A DNA stretch of 64,000 nucleotides from Bradyrhizobium sp. BRP22. GTDB taxonomy: Bacteria > Pseudomonadota > Alphaproteobacteria > Rhizobiales > Xanthobacteraceae. The position numbers and the translations under genes were made by a program. Positions 51,882 through 61,432 of the stretch are shown here, piece by piece. The DNA lies in NCBI RefSeq assembly GCF_020194175.1, contig NZ_JADYVX010000009.1:62001-126000 (forward strand), in the 5' to 3' direction. The notes beneath the pieces are model-generated. The model saw only the letters and a list, made by a program, of their open reading frames with translations. It was not told where the DNA came from and made no database searches. How positions within the stretch are numbered: the first letter of the stretch is position 1; each line of letters starts with the position of its first letter.

Positions 51882-53321
51882 ATGCCGCAATCCGATCCCG
51901 ACAGCGTAGCCCGTGAAACCCTTCGTTTGATCGGGCCGGATCCGCAAGACTGGGTGCCGGACCGCGATGGGATCGACCACAACGTCTTCGTGGTCGGCGG
52001 CGGACAATCTGGGACCGCCTTCGCCTTTGCGCTGCGGCGCGCCGGGATCGGCAAGGTCTCCGTGATCGATGCGGCCGCCGGGAGCGCCGGCGTCGGCGTG
52101 TGGCGGACCAGCGCGCGCATGCACAAGCTGCGCACGCCAAAGAACCTGCCGGGGCCCGAGTTCGGGTTGCCTGGGCTCGGCTTTCAGGCGTGGTACGAAA
52201 CGCGCTACGGCGCGGCGGCCTATGAGGCGCTCGACCGCATTCCGCGCCTGGATTGGGCTGCCTATCTCGACTGGTATCGCAACATCCTCGACGTCCGCGT
52301 CCGCTACGGCACGCGGCTGACCCGCATCGAGCCGAAGGCCGATCACTTGCGCCTCCATCTGGAAAAGGACGGCGCGACGAGCGTTGAGACCACGAGAAAG
52401 CTCGTGCTCGCGACCGGTTTCGTCAGCAATGGCGGTCCCGCCGTGCCTGACGTCGTGAAGCAAAATCTGCCGAAGAGCGCCTATGCCCATACCTCGGAGG
52501 CGATCGATTTCGAGGCGCTGCGCGGCAAGGCGGTTGCTGTGCTCGGCAGCGCGGCGTCGGCGTTCGATGCCGCGGCGGTTGTGCTGGAAGCGGGCGCCAA
52601 GGAAGTGCATCTGTTCGCGCGGCGCGAAGCGCTCGCTTCGCTGCCGGTAATCCGCATCCGCGGCTATCCCGGTGCTTATGACAATTACGGTGCGCTGCCC
52701 GACGTCGTGCGATGGCAGCAGGCGGTCCGCTTCCGCCGCGCCGGCTCGACCCCGCCGCCGGATGCGATCACGCGCGCGGTGAGATTTCCTAACTTTCATC
52801 TGCATCTGGCCTCGCCCTGGATTTCCGCGAAGCCCACGGCGTCGGGGCTCCTGGTCGGTACGCCGAGCGGCGAGTTCGCATTCGATTTCGCCATCATTGC
52901 CACCGGCTATTCCGTCGATCTCGCGGCGCAGCCGGAGCTGCGCGACTTCGCGCACGAAATCCTGCGCTGGCGCGATCGCTTCGCGCCGGCGGATGATCAA
53001 CAGGATGAGACGCTGGCCGTCTATCCCTACCTCGGCGCAGGGCACGAATACCTGGAGAAGGAGCCGGGTCGCGCGCCGCACCTGAACGACATTCACGTCT
53101 TCAACCCGGCGGCGTTCGTCAGCTTCGGCGTACCTGTCGGCGATGTCTTGAGCTTCAAGCGCGACATTCCGGCGATCGTGGCGCGCATCAGCCGCGATCT
53201 GTTCCTCGCCGACCTCGCGGCGCATGAAGAGCGCATCAACGGCACGATCGCGGAGGATTTCGCGGCCGATCTCTACGCACCTGCAGTCTGGCAATCGCCG
53301 CAGAACGTGGCGGCGGAATAG
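51882..53321 (+). CDS. FAD/NAD(P)-binding oxidoreductase (flavin monooxygenase-like)
   Basis: A 479-residue flavoprotein with two Rossmann motifs: FVVGGGQSGTAFA (about 36-48) for FAD and AVLGSAASAFDAA (about 219-231) for NADPH. An ATG-type LVLATGFVSNGG and a C-terminal FAIIATGYSVDL motif link the domains. This two-dinucleotide layout fits flavin monooxygenases and related reductases. The ATG at 51882 follows GAGG; the in-frame start at 51855 adds only nine residues. It heads a plus-strand run with a TauD-like dioxygenase (11 bp gap) and a sulfonate-type transporter. It may oxidise an organosulfur or organic nitrogen compound brought in by that transporter. Confidence 0.8.
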   Translation: MPQSDPDSVARETLRLIGPDPQDWVPDRDGIDHNVFVVGGGQSGTAFAFALRRAGIGKVSVIDAAAGSAGVGVWRTSARMHKLRTPKNLPGPEFGLPGLGFQAWYETRYGAAAYEALDRIPRLDWAAYLDWYRNILDVRVRYGTRLTRIEPKADHLRLHLEKDGATSVETTRKLVLATGFVSNGGPAVPDVVKQNLPKSAYAHTSEAIDFEALRGKAVAVLGSAASAFDAAAVVLEAGAKEVHLFARREALASLPVIRIRGYPGAYDNYGALPDVVRWQQAVRFRRAGSTPPPDAITRAVRFPNFHLHLASPWISAKPTASGLLVGTPSGEFAFDFAIIATGYSVDLAAQPELRDFAHEILRWRDRFAPADDQQDETLAVYPYLGAGHEYLEKEPGRAPHLNDIHVFNPAAFVSFGVPVGDVLSFKRDIPAIVARISRDLFLADLAAHEERINGTIAEDFAADLYAPAVWQSPQNVAAE

Positions 53322-53332
53322 GAAGCATAACC

Positions 53333-54262
53333 ATGGCTCAAACCGACCTCATCGACAACGTCATTCCGCGCGCGGACATCGTCAAGCGCGCGGCCCGCCT
53401 CGGCGCGGAGATCCGGAACATCAAGCTGTCGGGCGATCTGTCCGACCAGACGATCGCCGCGATCAACAAGGTGCTGCTCGAGCACAAGGTGATCTTCTTC
53501 TGCGACCAGGATCATCTCGACGATGCCGAGCAGGAACGCTTCGCCATTCGGCTCGGCAGACTGGTGCCGCATCCGACCATCGGCGCGGCCAAGGGCACCT
53601 CTTCGATTCTCGAATTGGACTCAGGGCGGGGCGGGGGCCGCGCCGACCAGTGGCACACCGACGTCACCTTCGTCGACGCCTATCCGAGGATCTCCGTGCT
53701 TCGCGGCGTGGTGATCCCGCCCTATGGCGGCGACACCGTCTGGTCGAACACGGCCGCCGCCTATCTCGATCTGCCGCCGCCGCTGCAGCGCCTTGCCGAC
53801 GAGCTCTGGGCGATCCACAGCAATGCCTATGACTACGCGGTGAAGTCGCGCGCGACCGAGGCGGACAAGAAGCACTTCGACGAAGTCTTCACCGGCACGG
53901 TCTACGAGACCGAACATCCGGTGGTCCGTGTTCATCCTGAAACCGGCGAGCGGACGCTGGTGCTCGGCAATTTCGTGCAGCGCTTCGTGGGCCTGCCGAA
54001 GTATGACGGCCAGAAGCTGTTCGATCTGTTCCAGTCGCATATCACCGCGCCGGAAAACACCGTGCGCTGGAGCTGGAGGGCCGGCGACGTCGCGATCTGG
54101 GACAATCGCGCGACGCAGCACTACGCCGTCAACGACTATGGCGACCAGCATCGCGTCGTCCGCCGCGCCACGATCGATGGCGAGGTGCCGGTCAGCATCG
54201 ACGGCCGCCGCAGCGTGACGCGCATGAACGCCACCAAGCCGCAAGCGGCCAAGGCCGCGTAA
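53333..54262 (+). CDS. TauD/TfdA-family 2-oxoglutarate-dependent dioxygenase
   Basis: A 309-residue Fe(II)/2-oxoglutarate oxygenase. Iron ligands are His 108 and Asp 110 in WHTDVTF and His 263 in TQHYAVNDYG; Arg 274 or 278 would hold 2-oxoglutarate. TauD itself releases sulfite from taurine, and other members act on herbicides, alkyl sulfates and sulfonates. The position directly before an SsuABC/TauABC-like transporter argues for a sulfur compound. Ribosome site AGGAAG precedes the ATG. Confidence 0.9.
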   Translation: MAQTDLIDNVIPRADIVKRAARLGAEIRNIKLSGDLSDQTIAAINKVLLEHKVIFFCDQDHLDDAEQERFAIRLGRLVPHPTIGAAKGTSSILELDSGRGGGRADQWHTDVTFVDAYPRISVLRGVVIPPYGGDTVWSNTAAAYLDLPPPLQRLADELWAIHSNAYDYAVKSRATEADKKHFDEVFTGTVYETEHPVVRVHPETGERTLVLGNFVQRFVGLPKYDGQKLFDLFQSHITAPENTVRWSWRAGDVAIWDNRATQHYAVNDYGDQHRVVRRATIDGEVPVSIDGRRSVTRMNATKPQAAKAA

Positions 54263-54277
54263 CAGGGAGTTCGGCAG

Positions 54278-55345
54278 ATGAACATGCGGCGTCCAATCGT
54301 TCGTTTGGCTGGCTCCTCGTCAGGGGCCAGTGTTGCAACAAGGCTCCGGCATCTGTCATGGGCGCTGCTCCTGATGCTGGGCTTCATCGGCCAGGCCTTG
54401 GCGGAGCCGTTGGAAAAGACCGAGATCCGCTATCAGGGCTGGGCGGGCCAGGTGACGTTCCCCGAACTCGCCGAGGATCTTGGTTACCTCGCGCCACTGA
54501 AGCTCAAATGGGTCGGCAACACCATCAGCGGGCCGCAGGACATTCAGACCGTCGTCACCGGCGACATCGATGTCGGCGGCGCCTTCTATGGCGCGATCAT
54601 CAAGCTGATTGCCGCCAAGGCGCCGATCAAGGCCGTAGTCGGCTATTACGGTTCCGATGCGGATACGTACTACGGCTATTACGTGAAGGAGGACAGCCCG
54701 ATCAGGAGCGCGCGCGACCTGATCGGTAAGAAAGTCGCGGTCAATACGCTCGGCGCCCATCTCGAATTCGTGCTCCGCGAGTATCTGGCGCGCAATGGGC
54801 TCAGCGCCAGCGAGGCGAAGCAGGTCACGCTGGTGGCGGTGCCGCCGGTCACCGGCGAGCAGGCGCTGCGCCAGGGGCAGGTTGAGGTAACCGCGCTCAA
54901 TGGCGTGCTGCGTGACAAGGCATTGGAACGCGGCGGCCTGCGAAAGCTGTTCGCAGATACCGACCTGTTCGGCAATTTCACCGGCGGCGCCTACGTGCTG
55001 CGGGACAAGTTCATCAGGGAGAATCCGAACACGGCTCGCAAGCTGATCGAAGGCATCTCGCGTGCCATTGAATGGGTGCGGGAAACCCCGCCGGAGGAAG
55101 TGCGGGCCCGCTTCGACAAGATTGTCGCCGAGCGCAAGCGCAACGAGGACGCCTCATCGATCAAATATTGGAAGAGCACCGGCGTCGCATCGAAGGGCGG
55201 GCTGATCGCCGATCAGCAATTGCAGGTGTGGATCGACTGGCTGGTGAAGGACGGGCTTCTGAAGCCGGACCAGATCAAGGCCTCGGACATCTATACCAAC
55301 GATTTCAACTATTATCGTCCGGGCAAGACAGCGGAAGCCAAATGA
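54278..55345 (+). CDS. SsuA/TauA-type ABC transporter substrate-binding protein
   Basis: A 355-residue periplasmic binding protein with a long N-terminus ending in a signal peptide (cleavage near LAEP, about residue 42). The IRYQGWAGQVTFPELAEDLGY opening and the GDIDVGGAFYGAIIKLIAAKAPIKAVVGYYG core place it in the NMT1/SsuA group for sulfonates, taurine and related ligands. It starts 15 bp after the TauD-like gene and overlaps the ATPase gene by 4 bp. Confidence 0.85.
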   Translation: MNMRRPIVRLAGSSSGASVATRLRHLSWALLLMLGFIGQALAEPLEKTEIRYQGWAGQVTFPELAEDLGYLAPLKLKWVGNTISGPQDIQTVVTGDIDVGGAFYGAIIKLIAAKAPIKAVVGYYGSDADTYYGYYVKEDSPIRSARDLIGKKVAVNTLGAHLEFVLREYLARNGLSASEAKQVTLVAVPPVTGEQALRQGQVEVTALNGVLRDKALERGGLRKLFADTDLFGNFTGGAYVLRDKFIRENPNTARKLIEGISRAIEWVRETPPEEVRARFDKIVAERKRNEDASSIKYWKSTGVASKGGLIADQQLQVWIDWLVKDGLLKPDQIKASDIYTNDFNYYRPGKTAEAK

Positions 55346-56208
55346 GGACCGCAAAGATCCGGTTCGAGCAGGTCCGCAAGGAGTTCCTCGTTCGCGGCGA
55401 AAGTGGCGGAGCGGCGCGACGCTTCACGGCGCTCGAGGATGTCACGCTCGACGTCGGGCCGGGCGAATTCCTGGCGCTGGTCGGCCCGAGCGGCTGCGGG
55501 AAATCGTCCTTGCTCGATCTCCTGGGCGGGCTGACCGCGCCGACCAGCGGCCAAATCCTGCTCGATGGACGACCGATCTCGGGCCCGGCACGGGACCGCG
55601 GCATCGTTTTCCAGCAATACGCGCTGTTTCCCTGGCGGACAGCGGCGCAGAATGTCGAGTTCGGGCTCGACATTGCAGGCCTGAAATCGAAGCAACGGCG
55701 CTCGATCGCATTGCATTATCTCGACCTCGTCGGGCTTACCGGGTTTGCCGACCGCTATCCGCACGAGCTGTCCGGCGGCATGAAGCAGCGCGTGGCGATC
55801 GCGCGCAGCCTCGCCTACGATCCGGAAGTATTGCTGATGGATGAGCCGTTCGCGGCGCTCGACGCCCAGACCCGCGAGACGCTGCAGGGCGAACTCCTGC
55901 GCATCTGGCGAACGACCGGCAAGACCATCGTCTTTATCACGCACGGGATCGACGAGGCGGTCGTGCTCGGCCAGCGTGTCGCGGTGATGACGTCACGGCC
56001 CGGCCGCATCAAGCATGTCGTCGAGATTCCCGAGCTGTTGCGCAGCGAGGCCGACGACGTCCGATCGCTGCCCGAATTCGGGCGAGTCCGGCACGAGGTC
56101 TGGCGCCTGCTGCGCGAGGAAGTGCTCAAGGCCCAGCAGGGACAGCTTGCCGGTGCCGGCGTCGCGGCGCGCGCCAATCGTTCGGTGGAGACTGTTGCGC
56201 ATGTCTAG
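55342..56208 (+). CDS. SsuB/TauB-type ABC transporter ATPase
   Basis: A 288-residue ATPase. Walker A is GPSGCGKSS (about 51-59), the Q-loop VFQQYALFPWRT, signature LSGGMKQRVAIARSL and Walker [12 protein letters not shown]. About 30 extra C-terminal residues after EEVLKAQQG are Ala-rich. The ATG at 55342 lies in an ATGA overlap with the binding-protein stop. It energises the permease that follows. Confidence 0.92.
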   Translation: MRTAKIRFEQVRKEFLVRGESGGAARRFTALEDVTLDVGPGEFLALVGPSGCGKSSLLDLLGGLTAPTSGQILLDGRPISGPARDRGIVFQQYALFPWRTAAQNVEFGLDIAGLKSKQRRSIALHYLDLVGLTGFADRYPHELSGGMKQRVAIARSLAYDPEVLLMDEPFAALDAQTRETLQGELLRIWRTTGKTIVFITHGIDEAVVLGQRVAVMTSRPGRIKHVVEIPELLRSEADDVRSLPEFGRVRHEVWRLLREEVLKAQQGQLAGAGVAARANRSVETVAHV

Positions 56209-57073
56209 TCTTGAGATGCTGACGCTGCTCGAACTCGCGCACGGAAGGCCGGCGTCGCTCGGCAGGGTGGAGGAAGAACCATCGGCTGTGGCGCGGGCGG
56301 TACGTCGGGTCGCACGCTGGCTGGTCGCGTTCGGCCGCCGGTCGCTGTTGGTGCTGGTCCTTCTGGCGGCATGGGAGGCTGCGCCCCGGTTCGGCCTGGT
56401 TGATCCGGCGTTCCTGCCGCCATTTTCGGAGGTGGTCGCGGCGGGCTGGCAGCTTGCACAGAGCGGCCAGCTCTACGACGATGTTTCTGCCAGCCTGTTG
56501 CGCGCATTGAGCGGCTTCCTGATCGCGGTCGTGTTGATCGTTCCGCTGGGGCTTGCGGTCGGCTGGTATGCCCGGCTTGGCGATCTCCTCAATCAAACCA
56601 TCGAGATTTGCCGCAACACGGCCCCGCTGGCGCTGCTGCCGGTGTTCATCCTGCTGCTCGGGATCGGAGAGCTCTCGAAGGTCACGATGGTGATCTATAG
56701 CTGTGCCTGGCCGTTGCTCCTCAACACCATCGCCGCAGTGAAGCAGGTCGATCCGCTCCTGATCAAGTCAGCGCGCACCATGGGCGCAACACCGCAACAA
56801 TTGTTCCGCAAGGTGATTCTGCCGGCCGCGCTTCCGACGATCTTCGTCGGTATCCGCCTGGCGAGCGCTGCGGCCATGCTGGTGCTGGTTGCTTCCGAGA
56901 TGGTCGGCGCGAAGGCCGGGCTCGGCTACCTCATCATCTACAGCCAGTACAGCTTCCTGATCCCGCAGATGTATTTCGGGATTCTGGGGATCACCGTGAT
57001 CGGTCTGACATTCAATGCCATCCTCGAAGCGCTCGAGCAGCGCTTCATGCGGTGGAAGACCGGGATGGCATGA
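56201..57073 (+). CDS. SsuC/TauC-type ABC transporter permease
   Basis: A 290-residue permease with about six helices. It has a cytoplasmic N-terminus of about 45 residues (longer than usual), the PPFSEVVAAGWQLA block and the EAA-type loop KSARTMGATPQQLFRKVILPAALPTIF. The ATG at 56201 overlaps the ATPase gene by 8 bp. Its stop is only 12 bp from the stop of the convergent second transporter ATPase. Confidence 0.9.
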   Translation: MSSLEMLTLLELAHGRPASLGRVEEEPSAVARAVRRVARWLVAFGRRSLLVLVLLAAWEAAPRFGLVDPAFLPPFSEVVAAGWQLAQSGQLYDDVSASLLRALSGFLIAVVLIVPLGLAVGWYARLGDLLNQTIEICRNTAPLALLPVFILLLGIGELSKVTMVIYSCAWPLLLNTIAAVKQVDPLLIKSARTMGATPQQLFRKVILPAALPTIFVGIRLASAAAMLVLVASEMVGAKAGLGYLIIYSQYSFLIPQMYFGILGITVIGLTFNAILEALEQRFMRWKTGMA

Positions 57074-57084
57074 AGCGCGGCGGT

Positions 57085-57840
57085 TCAGGCGGAATCCTCG
57101 TCCCCGAGGATGGCGCGTAGCCGCGCAATCAACTCCCGGTTCGCCGGATCGTCGCGGCGGCGAGGGCGGGCAACGTCGATCGGAATGGAAGCGGCAAGGC
57201 GCCCCGGCTTTCCGGTGATCGCGATCACTTCGTCGGCGAGATAAACCGCTTCCGTGATCGAGTGGGTCACGAAGATGACGGTCTTGTGGGTGGCGGCATG
57301 GATGCGCGCCAATTCGTCCTGCAGCGCCTCGCGGGTAAGGGCGTCGACGGCGGCGAACGGTTCATCCATCAGCAGGATGTCGGGATCGACCGCGAACGCA
57401 CGCGCCAGCGCCACGCGCTGACGCTGGCCGCCGGACATCTCGTGTGGATATCGCTTCTCGAAGCCGGGCAAGCCAACCAGCGCTAGCGCAGCGCGCGCCA
57501 TCTCGTGGCGCTCATGGGCGCCGACCTTGCCGTGCTCGAGGCCGAAGCCGACATTGGAAAGCACCGTGCGCCACGGCAACAGGCGCGCATCCTGGAACAC
57601 CAACGCGACCGGTAGCCTGAAGCCTTCCGTACGCGCATTCACGCTGACCTCTCCGGCATTCGGCTGCAGCAATCCGGCGATCACGCGGAGTAGCGTCGAC
57701 TTGCCGACGCCGGAAGGACCGAGTACGGCGACGAAGCGGCCGGGCGCAATGTCGAGGTCGAGATCGCGCAGCACCTCCGTCCGCTCGCCATCGCGCGCGA
57801 ACGTTAGGCCGACACCGCGCAGCGAGATTATCGCTTCCAT
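57085..57840 (-). CDS. SsuB/TauB-type ABC transporter ATPase of the second system
   Basis: A 251-residue ATPase: Walker A GPSGVGKST (about 41-49), VFQDARLLPWRTV Q-loop, MSGGQRQRVALARAF signature, LLMDEPFAAVDA Walker B. It belongs to a minus-strand set with the permease (13 bp overlap) and the binding protein upstream. It faces the first system tail-to-tail. The two ATPases differ clearly, so they are separate systems. Confidence 0.92.
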   Translation of the reverse strand: MEAIISLRGVGLTFARDGERTEVLRDLDLDIAPGRFVAVLGPSGVGKSTLLRVIAGLLQPNAGEVSVNARTEGFRLPVALVFQDARLLPWRTVLSNVGFGLEHGKVGAHERHEMARAALALVGLPGFEKRYPHEMSGGQRQRVALARAFAVDPDILLMDEPFAAVDALTREALQDELARIHAATHKTVIFVTHSITEAVYLADEVIAITGKPGRLAASIPIDVARPRRRDDPANRELIARLRAILGDEDSA

Positions 57841-58580
57841 CGCAGCACCCGCGATTGCAGCGCAATGAAGGAGGTGTCGATCAGCCCATACAGCGCGGCC
57901 ATCGTCGCCATGTAGATCACGACGACATCGCTCGCCAGCAGGTTGGAAGCCTGCATCATGCGTTGGCCGAGGCCCGGCACGCCGAAGATCTCGGAGGCGA
58001 CGACCGCCATCCAGGCCTGGCCCAAAGCGGTCCGCAGCCCGACCAGGATGCCGGGCGCGGCGGCCGGCAGGATCACCTTGACCAGCTTTTGATCCGCGCG
58101 GCGGAATCCGAACGCATCAGCTACTTCGATCAGGTCGCGGTCGACCGCGTGGACCGAGCCAAGGGCGGCGAAATAGCAGATCCAGAACACGCCGGTCGAG
58201 ATGATGAAGATCGCGGCCGCCGGATCGATGCCGAACCACAGGATCGCGAACGGCACCCAGGCAAGCCCTGGGATCGGCCGCAGGATGCGCACGACCCAGG
58301 CGAGAAAGGATTCCAGCGTCTTCGACATGCCGGTGGCGACGCCGAGGGCGATGCCGAGCAGGCTGCCGATCGCAAGCCCCGCGAGATAGTTGCGCAGGCT
58401 GGTCGTCAGCGCCGCGAACCAGATGCCGCTCGAAAGCTCGCGCCAGAACGCCTTCGGCAGCGCGCTCGGCGGCGGCAGCACCGATGCCGGCACGATATGA
58501 AAGGCGGGCATCGCCTCCCACAGCGCGAGGAACACGACAAGTCCCAGCGCGCCCAGCGTCAGCGATCGTGTGCGTGTCAC
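57828..58580 (-). CDS. SsuC/TauC-type ABC transporter permease of the second system
   Basis: A 250-residue permease with six predicted helices. It carries the typical VLPPPSALPKAFW segment, RPIPGLAWVPFAILWFGI and the C-terminal SEIFGVPGLGQRMMQASNLLASD block. It overlaps the ATPase gene by 13 bp and lies 33 bp after the binding-protein gene, so the three genes form one operon. Confidence 0.9.
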   Translation of the reverse strand: MTRTRSLTLGALGLVVFLALWEAMPAFHIVPASVLPPPSALPKAFWRELSSGIWFAALTTSLRNYLAGLAIGSLLGIALGVATGMSKTLESFLAWVVRILRPIPGLAWVPFAILWFGIDPAAAIFIISTGVFWICYFAALGSVHAVDRDLIEVADAFGFRRADQKLVKVILPAAAPGILVGLRTALGQAWMAVVASEIFGVPGLGQRMMQASNLLASDVVVIYMATMAALYGLIDTSFIALQSRVLRWKR

Positions 58581-58613
58581 CGGCCGCGTCCGTTCCTTGA
58601 ATGACAGACGGCG

Positions 58614-59630
58614 TTAATTGGCCGCGGCGCGGTTATAGACGTCGAAGGCAAACAGGCCTTCGAGCGGCTCCGCCTTCTGCAGCGCGCCGATCTTCACCTG
58701 ATAGTCCTGCAATTGCCGCGTCGATTCCTCGATGCGGTGCGGATCGGAAGTGAACTGGGTCTGCGGCGATTTCAGCGACTCCAGCAGGATATCGTCGGGC
58801 ACGAGGCCGTTGCCGAAGGCGGCGCCGACATGCTTCACGGCTCGCTCGGGATGCTCCTTCAGGAACGCTGTGGCGCGGATGACCGAGCGCACCAGCCCGT
58901 CGACCGCTTTGGGATTCTTGTCGGCGAAGGAACCCATGACAGCAACCACGACACCGGGGAAATTAGGGAACATGTCCTTGCCGGTCGCGATCAGCTTGAT
59001 TGCCGGGTTCTGCTTGCGGATGATGGAGAGCGCGGGCTCGCGCACCGAGCCGCCTTCGACCGCGCCGGTTGCGATCGCGCGCTGGGTCGCATCGATGCCC
59101 ATCTCGACGATCTGGACGTCAGCCTTGTCGGCCTTCACGACTTCCCACAGCCAGTGCTGCAGGGCCGTGTTCGGTCCCGAGCCGATCGGCTGCGTCGCGA
59201 GCTTGACGGGGCGGCCGTTCTTCTCGCGGAACGCCTTGAACGCCGCGGCCGCATCCTTGCCCTCGATCTGCGGAGAGAACGCGGCGCTGGTCGCAAAGCC
59301 CATTTCTTCGACCACGGTCGCAGCGACGATGCGCACATCGATGCCCTTCGATCGCGCCACCAAGAGCGGCGCAAGGCCGGCGACATAGACGTCAAGCGTG
59401 CCCGATTGCAGCGCCTGGATCATGTTCGGGCCGGATTCAAAGGTGCTCGTGGTCAGCGTCAAGCCGGCCTGCTTGATCCAGCCCTCACCCTCGGCGACGA
59501 AGACCTGCGCCGCGCCCATCACCGGGATGAAGCCGACGCGCAACGGCTGCTGAGCCTGGACCGGAGCCGACAGGCCGAGCGCGATCCCGACCGCCGTCAG
59601 GGCAGCAAACATGGTTGTCACGAGGCGCAT
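58614..59630 (-). CDS. SsuA-type ABC transporter substrate-binding protein of the second system
   Basis: A 338-residue binding protein with a Sec signal (about 1-26, ending VQAQQ), then LRVGFIPVMGAAQVFVAEGEGWIKQAG and the SGTLDVYVAGLAPLLVARSKGIDVRIVAATV core of the SsuA/nitrate-taurine group. Two ATGs lie close together; the one at 59630 has GGAAGG with 6 nt spacing and is preferred to 59636. First gene of a three-gene minus-strand operon. The ligand is probably a sulfonate or similar anion, by context. Confidence 0.87.
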   Translation of the reverse strand: MRLVTTMFAALTAVGIALGLSAPVQAQQPLRVGFIPVMGAAQVFVAEGEGWIKQAGLTLTTSTFESGPNMIQALQSGTLDVYVAGLAPLLVARSKGIDVRIVAATVVEEMGFATSAAFSPQIEGKDAAAAFKAFREKNGRPVKLATQPIGSGPNTALQHWLWEVVKADKADVQIVEMGIDATQRAIATGAVEGGSVREPALSIIRKQNPAIKLIATGKDMFPNFPGVVVAVMGSFADKNPKAVDGLVRSVIRATAFLKEHPERAVKHVGAAFGNGLVPDDILLESLKSPQTQFTSDPHRIEESTRQLQDYQVKIGALQKAEPLEGLFAFDVYNRAAAN

Positions 59631-59821
59631 CGTCATCCTTCCGAGCGATGAGGGGAAATGTGGCCGTAACGTCTCTTTTCGGGGACATCCGGTCCATTGC
59701 GTTGTTTCACTTTGGATGAATGAAATATGCTGTCTTGACGCCAAATAATAGAAGATCGTTCTAAGTTGACGTCAGAACACCTCTCGCCAAGCCTATAGCG
59801 GCGGCGGCCTACACATTCCCG

Positions 59822-60799
59822 TTATCTCGGTGTCTCGCTCGGATCGATGCCCGTGCCGACTTTGTTGCGGGCCGTGGCCTGCGTCACCACGCTGTTTGGC
59901 GGCACGTCACGCGTCAGCCAGACATTGCCGCCGATGGTGGAGCCGCGGCCGATGGTGATCCGGCCGAGAATGGTCGCGCCCGCGTAGATGACCACGTCAT
60001 CCTCCACGATCGGGTGGCGCGCGTCGCCCTTGACGACGTTGCCTTCGTCATCGGTCGGGAAATGCCGCGCGCCGAGCGTGACGGCCTGGTAGATGCGCAC
60101 ATTGTCGCCGATCACGGCGGTCTCCCCGATCACGACTCCGGTGCCGTGATCGATGAAGAAGCCCGATCCGATGCTGGCGCCCGGATGGATGTCGATGCCG
60201 GTCCTGGCATGAGCGATCTCGGCCATCAGCCGCGCCACCAGCCGTGCGCCCTGGCGATGCAGGATGTGGGCGAGGCGATGGTGGATGATCGCGGTCATGC
60301 CGGGATAGCCGATCAGGATCTCCGGAAAATTCCGCGCCGCCGGATCGCCGACGAAGGCCGCGCGCAGGTCACTGATCAGGATGCCGCGCACCGAAGGCAG
60401 CTCCGAAGCGAAGCTGCGCGTCAGCTCGATCGCGTCCTCGCGGCGAAAGCCCGGCAACAGCTCGTCGCCGATGAACAGCGCGCCGCGATGGATCTGCTCG
60501 AACAGCGAATCCAGGGCCACGCTCAACGTGCTGCCGACGAAATAGTCGATGTTCTCGCCGTCGAGATCGAATTGCCCGTAGTGCCTTGGAAACAGCGCTT
60601 CGGTCAGGCCGTTGAGGATGGCTTCCAGCGCCTCGCGGGATGGCGCGCGGCGCGCCTCGCCGTCGCGGCGGATGCTGTGGGTCTCCTCGCGCGAGACGCG
60701 CAATTCGGCGACAATCCGGTCGAGCTGCCAGCGTGCCGTCGGCGCGCCGCTGTCGTTGGCTGCGACGAGTTGCGATTGCGGCGGAACTTCACGCTTCAT
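59822..60799 (-). CDS. cysE: Serine O-acetyltransferase, EpsC/CysE type
   Basis: A 325-residue hexapeptide-repeat acetyltransferase. The C-terminal left-handed beta-helix starts at IDIHPGASIGSGFFIDHGTGVVIGE and continues through TLGARHFPTDDEGN and HPIVEDDVVIYAGATILG. The His in the DHGTG motif is the catalytic one in CysE. It makes O-acetylserine, the carbon skeleton that accepts sulfide in cysteine synthesis. The N-terminal domain of about 150 residues is that of the EpsC form. The ATG at 60799 is the first in frame; upstream codons overlap the flavin reductase gene. It fits the sulfur theme of this region. Confidence 0.87.
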   Translation of the reverse strand: MKREVPPQSQLVAANDSGAPTARWQLDRIVAELRVSREETHSIRRDGEARRAPSREALEAILNGLTEALFPRHYGQFDLDGENIDYFVGSTLSVALDSLFEQIHRGALFIGDELLPGFRREDAIELTRSFASELPSVRGILISDLRAAFVGDPAARNFPEILIGYPGMTAIIHHRLAHILHRQGARLVARLMAEIAHARTGIDIHPGASIGSGFFIDHGTGVVIGETAVIGDNVRIYQAVTLGARHFPTDDEGNVVKGDARHPIVEDDVVIYAGATILGRITIGRGSTIGGNVWLTRDVPPNSVVTQATARNKVGTGIDPSETPR

Positions 60800-60822
60800 G
60801 CTGTTTCGCCCCGTGTTGCCCC

Positions 60823-61395
60823 TCAGCGGACGTGCGCCAAGGGAATGCTCACCTCCGCAAGTCGGTCCAGATCCGTGTCGTGATCGATCCCGACATATTG
60901 ACCGTTCCAGTAGACGAGGCCGGACAGGCGGTGCGACAGCTCCATGCTGAGCAGGCGGCCGACGATGATGCCATGCGAGTAGCGCTCGATGATCTCTTCG
61001 GCTTCGCATTCCACCGTCGCAAGGGACTTCGTCAGCAGCGGCACGCCGGAGGAGCCAGCGGACCAGGGCGTCCCCTCGAACCGCTGCCCACCTTTCAGCC
61101 GGCGATTGCTGAAACGCGCCGCCAGCACCTGCTGGTCCGCGCCCAGTATGTTGACGCCGAACAGCCGATGCCGCTCGATCAAGGCAAAGGACGAGGCCTG
61201 CCGGTTGATGCTGACCAACAGTCGCGGCGGGGCGGCGCTGAGCGAGGTCAGCGAGCTGACCGTCATGCCGGTGATATCGTCACCATGTCCGGCGGTGACG
61301 ATGGTCACCCCGCCGGCGAGCCGGCGCATGACCGAGTGAAACTGGCGTTCGATCTCGTCATTCTCGTTGACGAGATGGATATCCGCTTTGCCCAT
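60823..61395 (-). CDS. Flavin reductase (HpaC/DszD-like)
   Basis: A 190-residue flavin reductase-like protein with FHSVMRRLAGGVTIVTAGHG (about 19-38), TVSSLTSLSAAPPRLLVSINRQASS and the C-terminal GLVYWNGQYVGI blocks. It supplies reduced flavin to a partner oxygenase. The closest candidate is the DszC/SfnC-like gene 37 bp upstream on the same strand; the LLM oxygenase at 49269 is another possible client. It is different from the reductase at 37929. Confidence 0.85.
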   Translation of the reverse strand: MGKADIHLVNENDEIERQFHSVMRRLAGGVTIVTAGHGDDITGMTVSSLTSLSAAPPRLLVSINRQASSFALIERHRLFGVNILGADQQVLAARFSNRRLKGGQRFEGTPWSAGSSGVPLLTKSLATVECEAEEIIERYSHGIIVGRLLSMELSHRLSGLVYWNGQYVGIDHDTDLDRLAEVSIPLAHVR

Positions 61396-61432
61396 CGGTT
61401 ACTCCTCTCGTCGCCTGCGGATATGGTCTCCG

